Source: Limnohabitans sp. Rim8 (GTDB lineage: Bacteria > Pseudomonadota > Gammaproteobacteria > Burkholderiales > Burkholderiaceae_C). Taken from it: DNA of 63,562 nt. The stretch covers positions 1 through 63,562 of the forward strand of contig NZ_CAMDLM010000024.1 in assembly GCF_945901735.1 (NCBI RefSeq), written 5' to 3'. Numbering within the stretch: the first letter of the stretch is position 1; the number at the start of each line of letters is the position of its first letter. A model generated the notes under the pieces. The model had not been told where the DNA came from. It saw nothing but the letters and a program-made list of their open reading frames with translations, and did no database searches. The translations under genes and the position numbers were made by a program. Below are positions 33,104-41,235 of this stretch, one piece after another.

Positions 33104-34555
33104 TCAGGCGAGTGCGGGGGCGAGTGTGGGGGCGAGTGTGGGGATGCGGACTTCAACCGAACGACCTTGGGTCACGGTCTTGATGGTGTTCCAGAGCATG
33201 ATGACCATGCCCGTCAGGTACAGCAAACCACCGATCAAACGCAACACGTAGAACGGGTAAGTGGCTTTGACCGATTCCACAAAGGTGTAGGTCAGGGTGC
33301 CGTCGGTGTTGATGGCGCGCCACATCAGGCCCTGCATGACCCCGGCAATCCACATGGCGGCGATGTAGATCACGATGCCGATGGTGGCGGTCCAGAAATG
33401 GATCTCAATGGCTTTGACGCTGTACATCTGCTTTTGGCCAAACAGGCGGGGAATCAGGTAGTACATCGAGCCCATGGTCACCAGGCCCACCCAACCCAAA
33501 GCACCCGAGTGCACATGGCCCACGGTCCAGTCGGTGTAGTGGCTCAGGGCGTTGACAGTCTTGATGGACATCATCGGACCTTCGAAGGTCGACATGCCGT
33601 AGAAAGACAAGGACACGATCAAAAAGCGCAGGATCGGGTCGTCGCGCAGTTTGTGCCAGGCACCCGACAAAGTCATGATGCCGTTGATCATGCCGCCCCA
33701 ACTGGGGGCCAACAAAATCAGCGAGAACACCATGCCCACAGACTGTGTCCAGTCAGGCAAGGCGGTGTAGTGCAGGTGGTGGGGGCCAGCCCACATGTAC
33801 GTGAAAATCAGCGCCCAAAAGTGCACGATCGACAGGCGGTACGAGTAAACGGGTCGCTCGGCCTGTTTGGGGATGAAGTAATACATCATGCCCAGAAAAC
33901 CTGCCGTCAAAAAGAAGCCCACCGCATTGTGGCCGTACCACCACTGCACCATCGCGTCCTGCACACCCGCATAGGCCGAGTAGGACTTCATCAAGCCCAC
34001 AGGCAAGGCCGCAGCGTTGACGATGTGCAGCAAGGCCACCGCGATGATGAACGCAGCAAAGAACCAGTTGGCCACATAAATGTGACGCACCTTGCGGGTG
34101 CCCACGGTGCCAAAGAACACCACCGCAAAGGCCACCCAGACCAGCGCGATCAAGATGTCGATGGGCCACTCGAGTTCGGCGTATTCCTTGCCTTGGGTGA
34201 AACCCAAGGGCAAGGAAATGGCGGCCAGCACGATGACCAATTGCCAACCCCAAAACGTGAAAGCGGCCAGTTTGTCGTTGAACAAGCGCACATTGCAGGT
34301 GCGCTGCACCACGTAATAAGCGGCAGCGAACAAGCCGCAACCCCCGAACGCAAAAATCACCGCGTTGGTGTGCAATGGGCGCAAGCGGCCATAGCTGAGC
34401 CAAGAAATGCCGAAGTTGAGCTCCGGCCACGCCAGTTGGGCCGCGATGATCACGCCCACCAGCATGCCCACCACACCCCAGACCACCGTCATGATGGCAA
34501 ATTGTCTGACCACTTTGTCGTTGTAAGACGTCGCCTGCATATTGGCAAATTTCAT
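33104..34555 (-). CDS. ccoN: cbb3-type cytochrome c oxidase catalytic subunit I (CcoN)
   Basis: A 483-residue haem-copper oxidase subunit with about 12 membrane helices. Conserved histidine segments are seen: [18 protein letters not shown] (low-spin haem), [20 protein letters not shown] (Cu-B and the His-Tyr region), [17 protein letters not shown] (Cu-B His pair) and [18 protein letters not shown]. It reduces oxygen at high affinity and pumps protons. The last 13 residues, [13 protein letters not shown], come from a short tandem repeat and look non-conserved. An FNR box lies 60 bases before the start. Confidence 0.97.
   Translation of the reverse strand: MKFANMQATSYNDKVVRQFAIMTVVWGVVGMLVGVIIAAQLAWPELNFGISWLSYGRLRPLHTNAVIFAFGGCGLFAAAYYVVQRTCNVRLFNDKLAAFTFWGWQLVIVLAAISLPLGFTQGKEYAELEWPIDILIALVWVAFAVVFFGTVGTRKVRHIYVANWFFAAFIIAVALLHIVNAAALPVGLMKSYSAYAGVQDAMVQWWYGHNAVGFFLTAGFLGMMYYFIPKQAERPVYSYRLSIVHFWALIFTYMWAGPHHLHYTALPDWTQSVGMVFSLILLAPSWGGMINGIMTLSGAWHKLRDDPILRFLIVSLSFYGMSTFEGPMMSIKTVNALSHYTDWTVGHVHSGALGWVGLVTMGSMYYLIPRLFGQKQMYSVKAIEIHFWTATIGIVIYIAAMWIAGVMQGLMWRAINTDGTLTYTFVESVKATYPFYVLRLIGGLLYLTGMVIMLWNTIKTVTQGRSVEVRIPTLAPTLAPALA
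33107..33142. repeat. 12-bp tandem repeat, three units, at the ccoN 3' end
   Basis: Three head-to-tail units of GGCGAGTGYGGG at 33107-33118, 33119-33130 and 33131-33142. They encode the [12 protein letters not shown] tail of CcoN on the minus strand. Twelve bases is four codons, so changes in copy number keep the frame. Confidence 0.85.
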
Positions 34556-34614
34556 GTTTACCTCTTGTTTTTAAATCTTCAAACCGAGTGTGCACGGGCG
34601 CACATTGCAAGGAC

Positions 34615-34628
34615 TTGATCAAAATCAA
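34615..34628. promoter_or_regulatory. FNR box upstream of ccoNOQP
   Basis: TTGATCAAAATCAA fits TTGAT-N4-ATCAA exactly. It lies 60 bases ahead of the ccoN ATG on the minus strand and its end overlaps the stop codon of ccoS. It should give low-oxygen induction of the oxidase structural genes. Confidence 0.9.
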
Positions 34629-34762
34629 TCGTCACGCAAAATTCGCTCGCCTTCGGACTCGATGTCTTCGAACTGACCTCGGTCAATCGCCCACCACAGC
34701 CCAGCCAGGATGAAAAACACCAAGGCCACAGACAGTGGGATCAGCAAATACAAGATGTCCAT
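34625..34762 (-). CDS. ccoS: cbb3-type oxidase assembly protein CcoS
   Basis: A 45-residue protein beginning MDILYLLIPLSVALVFFILA with one membrane helix, then GLWWAIDRGQFEDIESEGER, the conserved CcoS tail ending ILRDD. It is needed for insertion of cofactors into the cbb3 oxidase. It starts nine bases after the ccoI stop, so it is co-transcribed with ccoI, and its stop lies within the FNR box for ccoN. Confidence 0.93.
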   Translation of the reverse strand: MDILYLLIPLSVALVFFILAGLWWAIDRGQFEDIESEGERILRDD

Positions 34763-34771
34763 GCTGTTTTC

Positions 34772-37168
34772 TCAAACGGATTGAAGGACCAGCGCCTGCT
34801 GCTGCAGCGAATCAGGCAAGGCCTGAGACAGGCGCAAGGCATTGAGAACCACCAGCAAAGAGCTGAGCGCCATGCCCAGGCCAGCGGCCCAGGCGGGCAG
34901 CCAGCCCATCAGGGCCAGTGGCACACAAGTGGCGTTGTAGGCCGCCGACCACCACAGGTTTTGCCGCACGATGCGCATGGTTTGACGGCTGCGCTGCAAG
35001 GTGCTGACCAACACAGCGAGTTGCCCGCCCATCAGCACGAAATCGGATTGGGCCTGCGCCAGCGGCACCGCCTGGCCCAACGCAAAAGACACATCGGCCC
35101 CGGCCAGCACCGGGCCGTCGTTCAGGCCGTCGCCCACCATGGCCACTTTGTGACCCTGAGCCTGCAAAGCCTGCAGCGCTTGCAATTTGTGCTGGGGGCT
35201 GCAGCCGCCTTGCGCATCGGCAATGCCCACGGCCTGGGCCACCTGGGCCACTGCAGCAGGGCCGTCGCCGGACAAGACCTTCAGGCTCAAACCCATTTGC
35301 GCCAAGGCCTGCACCACACCCGAGGCCTCGGGGCGCACTTGCTCGGCCAACTCAAAGCTGGCCAGCCAGCCTGACGCATCGGCCAGGCTGACCTGCAGGT
35401 GGTGCCCGGCGCGTGAAGGCGCTGCGCAAAAAGCGGCCGAGCCCAAACGCAAGGCTTGGGGCTCTTGGCCTGACTGCGTCAAAACGCCTTGCACCCCCTG
35501 CCCTGCCAGCTCGTTCACGTCGTGCGCAGTCAATGCTTCAAGCGCGTCCAAACGTCCAGCGGCTTCGGCGCGACGCCGGGCCTCGGACCACAAGGCGCGC
35601 GAGACCGGGTGCAGTGAATGCCGTGCCAGGCTGCCTGCCCAGTCCAGGGCCTGGGAATGGCTCACACCGTCGCGGGTATGAATATGGGCCACTTCGAAGG
35701 CATCGCGTGTCAGGGTGCCGGTCTTGTCAAAAATCACGGTGTCAATGAGGGCCAGGTTTTGCAGGGCACTCAGGCGCCGCACCAGCACGCCGCTGCGCGC
35801 CAAGGCCCCGGCCGTGGCCAACATGGCGGCAGGCGTGGCCAGCGACAAAGCGCAAGGACAGGTCACGATCAGCATGGCGACCGCCACCATCACCGCGTGC
35901 GCGGGGTCGGTCGGCCACCCATAAATGGCCGAGGCCAACGAGGTCAACATCACCACCACCAAAAAGGGCTTGGCCCAGCGGTCCACCAGCAGCGCCATGG
36001 CGGGTTTGGAGACCGAGGCGCTTTCCATCAGCGTCACAATTTGCGCATAGCGGGTGGCCGCGCCAATTTGCTCGATCTGCACCTGCAGCGTGCCGCTCAG
36101 GTTGTGGCTGCCCGCAATCACGCGGTCACCTGCACGCCGCGCCAACGGGCGCGACTCACCGGTCAGCAAGGCCTCGTCCACCTGGGTTTGGCCCACCAAC
36201 ACCAGGCCATCGCCCGCAAAAGCCTCACCGGGCAAAACCTCGATCACATCACCAACTTGCAAGCGGCGAATGGACATCAGCGCCCAAGTGCCATCGGTCT
36301 GGCGCTTGCGCACGCTGTCGGGCAAGCGGTTGAGCACCGCCTCCAGCGCCCCGGCCGTGCGGTCGCGCATGCGCAGCTCCAGCCAGCGGCCCGTGAGCAA
36401 AAAGAACACAAACATGGTGAACGAGTCAAAAAAGATCTCGGCACCAAAAGGACCTTGAGGCTCGAAGGTGCCCAGCGTGCTGACCACAAACGTCACCACC
36501 ATGCCCAGGGCCACGGGCAAATCCATGCTGATCTGGCGCTCGCGCAGGTCGCGCCAGGCGTTGCTTAAAAATGGCGTGCAGGAGAAAAACATCACCGGCA
36601 AGGACAACACCCACGATGCCCAGCGCAGCAAATGCAAGGCTTCGTCTGAAATCTCGCCTGGTTGCGTGAGGTACGTTGGCGTGGCGTACATCATGACTTG
36701 CATCATGCACAGGGCTGCCACAGACCAGCGCCAGACCATGCGGCGGGCCTCTTCACGCCTGCGCGCATGGGCATGGGCGTCGTTCGCGGGCAAGGCCTTG
36801 TAGCCATGGCGCTCGACCGAGCGCATCCATTCAGAGGGGCGGGTCAGCTCGGGCGACCAGACGATCTGGCCCCGGTGGCTGGCACCGCTGATCTGCACCG
36901 ACCGCACGCCCGGCACGGCGCGCAAAGCATCTTCGAGAGTGATGGCGCAGGCCGCGCAATGCATGCCCTCGAACACGACGCTGGAGCGCCAGCAGCCCGA
37001 CTCAGTTTTTTCGGGCAAGCTGAACGCCGCCCACTCCTCAGGCGCATCCAGCAGCGCCAGCCGCTGCTGCGGGGTGTCGCGATGGGCCTGTGTCAGCTCA
37101 GGCGCAGCCGATTCCAACGCTTGGGGAGAAGCGGGTCGCTGGCCTAGCAAAACATTGACTTGGGTCAT
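34772..37168 (-). CDS. ccoI: Copper-translocating P-type ATPase CcoI (FixI)
   Basis: A 798-residue P1B-type ATPase. The N-terminal metal-binding domain has GMHCAAC at 68-74. TGES (336-339) lies in the actuator domain, CPC (437-439) is the membrane copper site and DKTGTLT begins at the phosphorylated Asp481. MVGDGLNDGPVLAGADVS is the hinge motif. The metal-binding domain is shifted inward by an N-terminal extension of about 60 residues, common in CcoI. It exports Cu(I) for the cbb3 binuclear centre and is not primarily a detoxification pump. An FNR box lies 35 bases upstream. Confidence 0.95.
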   Translation of the reverse strand: MTQVNVLLGQRPASPQALESAAPELTQAHRDTPQQRLALLDAPEEWAAFSLPEKTESGCWRSSVVFEGMHCAACAITLEDALRAVPGVRSVQISGASHRGQIVWSPELTRPSEWMRSVERHGYKALPANDAHAHARRREEARRMVWRWSVAALCMMQVMMYATPTYLTQPGEISDEALHLLRWASWVLSLPVMFFSCTPFLSNAWRDLRERQISMDLPVALGMVVTFVVSTLGTFEPQGPFGAEIFFDSFTMFVFFLLTGRWLELRMRDRTAGALEAVLNRLPDSVRKRQTDGTWALMSIRRLQVGDVIEVLPGEAFAGDGLVLVGQTQVDEALLTGESRPLARRAGDRVIAGSHNLSGTLQVQIEQIGAATRYAQIVTLMESASVSKPAMALLVDRWAKPFLVVVMLTSLASAIYGWPTDPAHAVMVAVAMLIVTCPCALSLATPAAMLATAGALARSGVLVRRLSALQNLALIDTVIFDKTGTLTRDAFEVAHIHTRDGVSHSQALDWAGSLARHSLHPVSRALWSEARRRAEAAGRLDALEALTAHDVNELAGQGVQGVLTQSGQEPQALRLGSAAFCAAPSRAGHHLQVSLADASGWLASFELAEQVRPEASGVVQALAQMGLSLKVLSGDGPAAVAQVAQAVGIADAQGGCSPQHKLQALQALQAQGHKVAMVGDGLNDGPVLAGADVSFALGQAVPLAQAQSDFVLMGGQLAVLVSTLQRSRQTMRIVRQNLWWSAAYNATCVPLALMGWLPAWAAGLGMALSSLLVVLNALRLSQALPDSLQQQALVLQSV

Positions 37169-37202
37169 GTTTTGAAGATACGACAGCCTGCCCGATCAAA
37201 GC

Positions 37203-37216
37203 TTGATGTACATCAA
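37203..37216. promoter_or_regulatory. FNR box between ccoI and the universal stress gene
   Basis: TTGATGTACATCAA is a perfect palindromic FNR box. It sits between two divergent genes, 35 bases before ccoI (minus) and 62 bases before the universal stress gene (plus), so one dimer site could serve both. Confidence 0.9.
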
Positions 37217-37277
37217 GCGCCCCCATTTGCGGCTCTTTTAAGCTGGGTTTTTGTCATCTTTTCAACAGGAGCACCTC

Positions 37278-37721
37278 ATGTACAAACGCATCCTTGTGGC
37301 CACCGACGGTTCCACCTTGTCCAAAAAAGCCGTGGCCAGCGCCATCGAACTGGCGGCCACCTGTGGCGCAGAGCTGATCGCCATCAAGGTGGTGCCGCGC
37401 TACCCACAGGCTTACTTTGAAGGCAGCATCCCCCTGTCCAGCGATGAAATCTCCCGCTTGGAAAGCCAGTGGACCGAAGCCGCACAAGTCCAGTTGGCCG
37501 CAGTCGAAAAAAGCGCCAAGGCCAAAGCCGTCAGCGCCAAAACCATCACGGTCAAATCCGACGTCGTTTCTGACGCCATCATTGCAGCGGCCAAAAAGCA
37601 CAAAGCCGACCTGATCGTGATGGCGTCACATGGGCGCAAAGGCATCAAACGCCTGCTGCTGGGCAGCGAAACCCAACAGGTGCTGACGCATTCACATATT
37701 CCGGTACTGGTCTTGCGCTGA
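37278..37721 (+). CDS. Universal stress protein (UspA family)
   Basis: A 147-residue UspA-like protein. MYKRILVATDGSTLSKKAV is the first strand and helix, and GRKGIKRLLLGSETQQVLTH near the C-terminus gives the G-x2-G-x9-G-(S/T) ATP-binding pattern. The ATG at 37278 is chosen because an AGGAG lies six bases upstream; an in-frame start nine codons earlier lacks this. FNR-dependent Usp genes are common next to cbb3 oxidase genes. It probably supports survival in low oxygen. Confidence 0.93.
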   Translation: MYKRILVATDGSTLSKKAVASAIELAATCGAELIAIKVVPRYPQAYFEGSIPLSSDEISRLESQWTEAAQVQLAAVEKSAKAKAVSAKTITVKSDVVSDAIIAAAKKHKADLIVMASHGRKGIKRLLLGSETQQVLTHSHIPVLVLR

Positions 37722-37821
37722 CCCCCTGCCATTTGGGCCGTGAACGTCCCTGAGAGGACTCAGGTCCGCGCCAGCATCAACTTTTGGCATGATTTCTGGA
37801 CCTTTAAATCCTAAAGTCCCC

Positions 37822-39387
37822 TCAGGCCAAGAACAGGTTTTTGTGTTGCTCGCGCAGCAGGTTCTTTTGCACCTTGCCCATGGTGTTCCGTGGCAACTCG
37901 GCCACCGCAAAGCAGCGCTTGGGGATCTTGAAATTTGCCAGCTTGGCCTTGAGCTCGGCCAGGATGGCCTCAGGCTGCACAGTGGCCCCAGGCTTGGCAA
38001 TGACCACGGCCACCCCCACCTCACCAAAGTCCGGGTGAGGCACGCCCACAACAGCACTTTCAGCAACCCCATTCAACTCGTTGATGTAGCCCTCGATCTC
38101 GGCCGGGTACACGTTGTAGCCGCCGCTGATGATCAAGTCCTTGCTGCGGCCGACGATGACCACATAACCGCGCTCATCCACTTTGCCCACATCGCCGGTT
38201 TTGAAGAAACCGTCGGTGGTGAACTCTTCGGCCGTTTTCTCGGGCATGCGCCAGTAGCCCTTGAACACATTGGGTCCTTGGACCTGAATGCCGCCGATCT
38301 CATCCACCGGTAAGGCTTGCCCATCGTCACCCAACACCCGCAAAGACACGCCCGGCAAAGGAAAGCCCACCGTGCCGCCACGCCGCTCGGCCTGTTGGGC
38401 ATAACGCTTGTCGGCGGCATAGGGGTTGGAGGTCAGCATGGCGGTCTCGCTCATGCCGTAACGCTCCAAAATGGTGTGGCCTGTGCGCTGCTGCCATTCG
38501 GTGAAGGTCTCGATCAACAAGGGGGCGGACCCGGCAATGAACAGGCGCATGTTTTTCACCGCCGCCTTGTCGAGCGTAGGCTCGGCCAGCATGCGCACAT
38601 ACAGCGTGGGCACGCCCATGAACACGGTGGCCTCTTGCATGCGGGCGATGACGCGTTTCGGCTCGAACTTGGCCATCCAAATCATCTTGCTGCCGTTGAT
38701 CAAGGCGCCATGGATGGCCACAAACAAACCATGCACATGGAAGATGGGCAAGGCGTGGATAAGCACATCGCCACGGCCTTCAGGCCCACCGGTTGATTTC
38801 CAGCCCCAGTAATCCTTGAGCGTGACGGCATTGCTCAGCAAGTTGCCGTGCGTGAGCATGGCCCCTTTGCTGCGGCCGGTGGTGCCGCTGGTGTACAAAA
38901 TGGCGGCCAGATCATCGCTCTGGCGCGCCGCAGGTGTGTGCTGGTCGCTGTGGTGCGCGGACCGCTCGAGCAAGCTGCCCGTGCGGTCATCGCCCAGCGT
39001 GAACACATGCTGCGTGCCCGCCTTGAAGGCAATCTTGCTGACCCAGCCAAAATTGGCCGGACTGCACACCACCACGGCAGGCTCGGCATTGCCAATGAAG
39101 TAATCGATCTCGGCGCTTTGGTAAGCGGTGTTGAGTGGCAAAAACACATAGCCAGCGCGCAGCGTCGCCAGGTACAGCATCATGGCTTCGACAGATTTTT
39201 CGACCTGCACCGCCACCCGGCTGCCTTCGGGCAAGTCGAGGGACTGCAGCAAATTGGCCATCATGGCTGTGGCGCGGTCGAGGTCTTGCCAGCTGTAGCG
39301 CAGGCCTTCGTCCGTTTCGACCGCCACCGCCGTCAAATCGGCAGGGAAAGCAGCCCGCAGGGCAGAAAACAAGTTGTTGGAGCTCAT
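37822..39387 (-). CDS. matB: Malonyl-CoA synthetase (AMP-forming acyl-CoA ligase)
   Basis: A 521-residue ANL ligase. The AMP loop is LYTSGTTGRSKGAMLTHGNL, A5 is ERYGMSETAMLTSNPY, A8 is GRSKDLIISGGYNVYPAEIE and the catalytic Lys is in NTMGKVQKNLL. The combination, including SETAMLTSNPY and the overall size, is that of MatB malonyl-CoA synthetases. The start MSSNNLFSALRAAFP at 39387 is preferred to a longer frame. It is followed upstream by a Bug-type binding protein, a typical neighbour. Another short-chain acid as substrate cannot be excluded. Confidence 0.82.
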   Translation of the reverse strand: MSSNNLFSALRAAFPADLTAVAVETDEGLRYSWQDLDRATAMMANLLQSLDLPEGSRVAVQVEKSVEAMMLYLATLRAGYVFLPLNTAYQSAEIDYFIGNAEPAVVVCSPANFGWVSKIAFKAGTQHVFTLGDDRTGSLLERSAHHSDQHTPAARQSDDLAAILYTSGTTGRSKGAMLTHGNLLSNAVTLKDYWGWKSTGGPEGRGDVLIHALPIFHVHGLFVAIHGALINGSKMIWMAKFEPKRVIARMQEATVFMGVPTLYVRMLAEPTLDKAAVKNMRLFIAGSAPLLIETFTEWQQRTGHTILERYGMSETAMLTSNPYAADKRYAQQAERRGGTVGFPLPGVSLRVLGDDGQALPVDEIGGIQVQGPNVFKGYWRMPEKTAEEFTTDGFFKTGDVGKVDERGYVVIVGRSKDLIISGGYNVYPAEIEGYINELNGVAESAVVGVPHPDFGEVGVAVVIAKPGATVQPEAILAELKAKLANFKIPKRCFAVAELPRNTMGKVQKNLLREQHKNLFLA

Positions 39388-39463
39388 GGTTTCAAAATGC
39401 AAACGAGAAAAAAAGGCCCGCCACACCGCAGATGCAAGGGCCCCAAGCTGCCGATGGGCCGAC

Positions 39464-40459
39464 TCAGTCGAGTTTGGCCCCTGAGGCTTTGACCACCTGG
39501 GCCCATTTGATCAGCTCTTTTTTGATGAACGCATCAAACTGCCCGCCCGTGAGGTTGGGAAACTCAGCCCCTTGGTTGGACCACACAGCCTTGGCCTCGT
39601 CGGTTTGGCAAGAGCGGCGCAGCTCTTCGATGGCCTTGGCCTGTGCATCGGCGGGCGTGCTTTTAGGGGCCCACACGCCGTACCAGGTGGAGACGGTGTA
39701 ATCGGGCAAACCCAGCTCGGCCGAGCAAGGCACATCTGGAAAAGCCGGACTGCGCTTGGCCCCCGAGACCATCAAGGCCTTGATGCGACCGCCCTTGATG
39801 TGCGCTGCTGATGATCCCAGGCCATCGAACATCATGTCCACGTTGCCGGCGATCAGGTCTTGCAGGGCCGGGCCAGCACCCCGGTAAGGAATGTGCGTGA
39901 TGAAGGTTTGGGTCTGCAGCTTGAACAACTCGCCCGCCAAGTGGTGCGAGGTGCCGCCCCCGGCAGAGCCATAGTTCAGTCGGCCGGGGTTCTTTTTCAC
40001 TAAATCGAGGAAGGCCTTGAAGTCGGCCGCCTGCACTTTTTTGGGATTGACCACCAACACCTGGGGCACGCTGGCCACCTGGATCAAGGGCACCAAGTCG
40101 CGTTCCAGGTCATAGTCGAGGCGGGGGTACATGCTGGGCGCAATCGTGTGGTGCACCGCCCCCATGAACAGGTTGTAGCCATCCGGCGCAGCCTTGGCCG
40201 CAATGCCCGCGCCCAGCGTGCCACCGGCACCGCCCCGGTTGTCAATGATGAGTTGTTTGCCCGTCAGCTTGGCAAACTGGGCCGACATGGGCCGAGCAAA
40301 CGCATCGGTGCCGCCACCCGCCGGAAAAGGCACGATCAGGTTCACCGGTTTGGTAGGCCACGTGCTTTGGGCTTGGGCCCACAGGGGCAGTGAGCCCGTC
40401 ACGGCGGCCATGGCCTTCAAAAAAGCGCGGCGTTGGCCCCATGCGTTCAAGTCGTTCAT
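39464..40459 (-). CDS. Bug-family periplasmic solute-binding protein with Tat-like signal
   Basis: A 331-residue Bug/TctC-type binding protein. The start at 40459 gives MNDLNAWGQRRAFLKAMAAV, a signal with the twin-arginine pattern RRAFLK, cut near WAQAQS. The mature part has PVNLIVPFPAGGGTDAFARP, IIDNRGGAGGTLGAGIAAKA and GSAGGGTSHHLAGELFKLQ. There are no TctA or TctB genes beside it, so it would have to use membrane subunits encoded elsewhere, which is common for Bug proteins. The ligand is unknown; proximity to matB suggests a small dicarboxylate, as an inference. Confidence 0.9.
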   Translation of the reverse strand: MNDLNAWGQRRAFLKAMAAVTGSLPLWAQAQSTWPTKPVNLIVPFPAGGGTDAFARPMSAQFAKLTGKQLIIDNRGGAGGTLGAGIAAKAAPDGYNLFMGAVHHTIAPSMYPRLDYDLERDLVPLIQVASVPQVLVVNPKKVQAADFKAFLDLVKKNPGRLNYGSAGGGTSHHLAGELFKLQTQTFITHIPYRGAGPALQDLIAGNVDMMFDGLGSSAAHIKGGRIKALMVSGAKRSPAFPDVPCSAELGLPDYTVSTWYGVWAPKSTPADAQAKAIEELRRSCQTDEAKAVWSNQGAEFPNLTGGQFDAFIKKELIKWAQVVKASGAKLD

Positions 40460-40566
40460 GTCGTGTCTCCTGGTTTTGTTCAGAGTCATCATCATAAAGT
40501 TTTTGCAAACTCAGCCCTGCACAGGGGAGTCACAGCCCCCTCAGCCCCGAACCCTTTGACACGGCA

Positions 40567-41235
40567 TCACAGCGCCGCCAGCATTTGCAGGGCGATGGCA
40601 AAACCGGCACCGGGTAGGCAGACATCCAGATGCACTGCGGCCAAGCCGCAGCGCTGCGCTCCCGCCACGTTGCGCAGCTGGTCGTCCACAAACACCGCAT
40701 GCTCGGCCGGCACCCCCAAGGCCTGCAAACAAGCCTGGTAAGCGCGTGGATCGGGTTTGAGGATCTGGGTGTAAGTGGCGTCCACGATCACATCAAACTG
40801 CTGGAGCAAGGGCAAACGCGCGCGGAAATCCGCGCCGTAAAACAGATCCAGCTCATTGGACAAAATGCCCAGCTTGTAACCTTGCGCCTTGGCCTGGTGG
40901 ATGGCCGCCACCGCCTCAGGCCGGATCACGGCCTGCACGTCCGCCCCCCGAGCGCGCCGGACAAAGGTTTGCATCTCACCCCAGTCTTCACCCAACAAGC
41001 GCCCCACCTCGCGGGTGCGTTGTATCCAGTAATCGCGTTCACTGATCTGCTCGGCCTGCATGGCTTGCCAAAGCGCATCGGTGTCAGGCGCAAACGGGCC
41101 TTGCCAAGTGAGCGTGCCCGCAGCCAAGCCCAAAGCGGTCTCGCTCAAGGCGTGGGTTTCAAACAGGGTGCGGCTGATGACGCCACCAAAGTCCAAAATC
41201 AAGGCCTTGTCTTCGGGTCTGACCGCATCAAACAT
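40567..41235 (-). CDS. HAD-superfamily hydrolase
   Basis: A 222-residue HAD hydrolase. The first motif is LILDFGGVISRTLFE, with Asp-Phe-Gly in place of the usual D-x-D: the second Asp is replaced by Gly, as in epoxide-hydrolase-like HAD proteins with the motif DFGGV. Motif II is LGILSNELDLFYG and motifs III and IV are LKPDPRAYQ and VFVDDQLRNVAGAQ. It overlaps the start of the Tm-1-like gene by eight bases. It may be a phosphatase or dehalogenase-like enzyme within the amine-catabolic operon. The substrate is unknown. Confidence 0.85.
   Translation of the reverse strand: MFDAVRPEDKALILDFGGVISRTLFETHALSETALGLAAGTLTWQGPFAPDTDALWQAMQAEQISERDYWIQRTREVGRLLGEDWGEMQTFVRRARGADVQAVIRPEAVAAIHQAKAQGYKLGILSNELDLFYGADFRARLPLLQQFDVIVDATYTQILKPDPRAYQACLQALGVPAEHAVFVDDQLRNVAGAQRCGLAAVHLDVCLPGAGFAIALQMLAAL

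Noticed and set aside
32927..34618. 563-residue open frame opposite ccoN
   Set aside because: Antisense of a highly conserved oxidase gene; the His/Gln/Arg-rich sequence has no recognisable fold.
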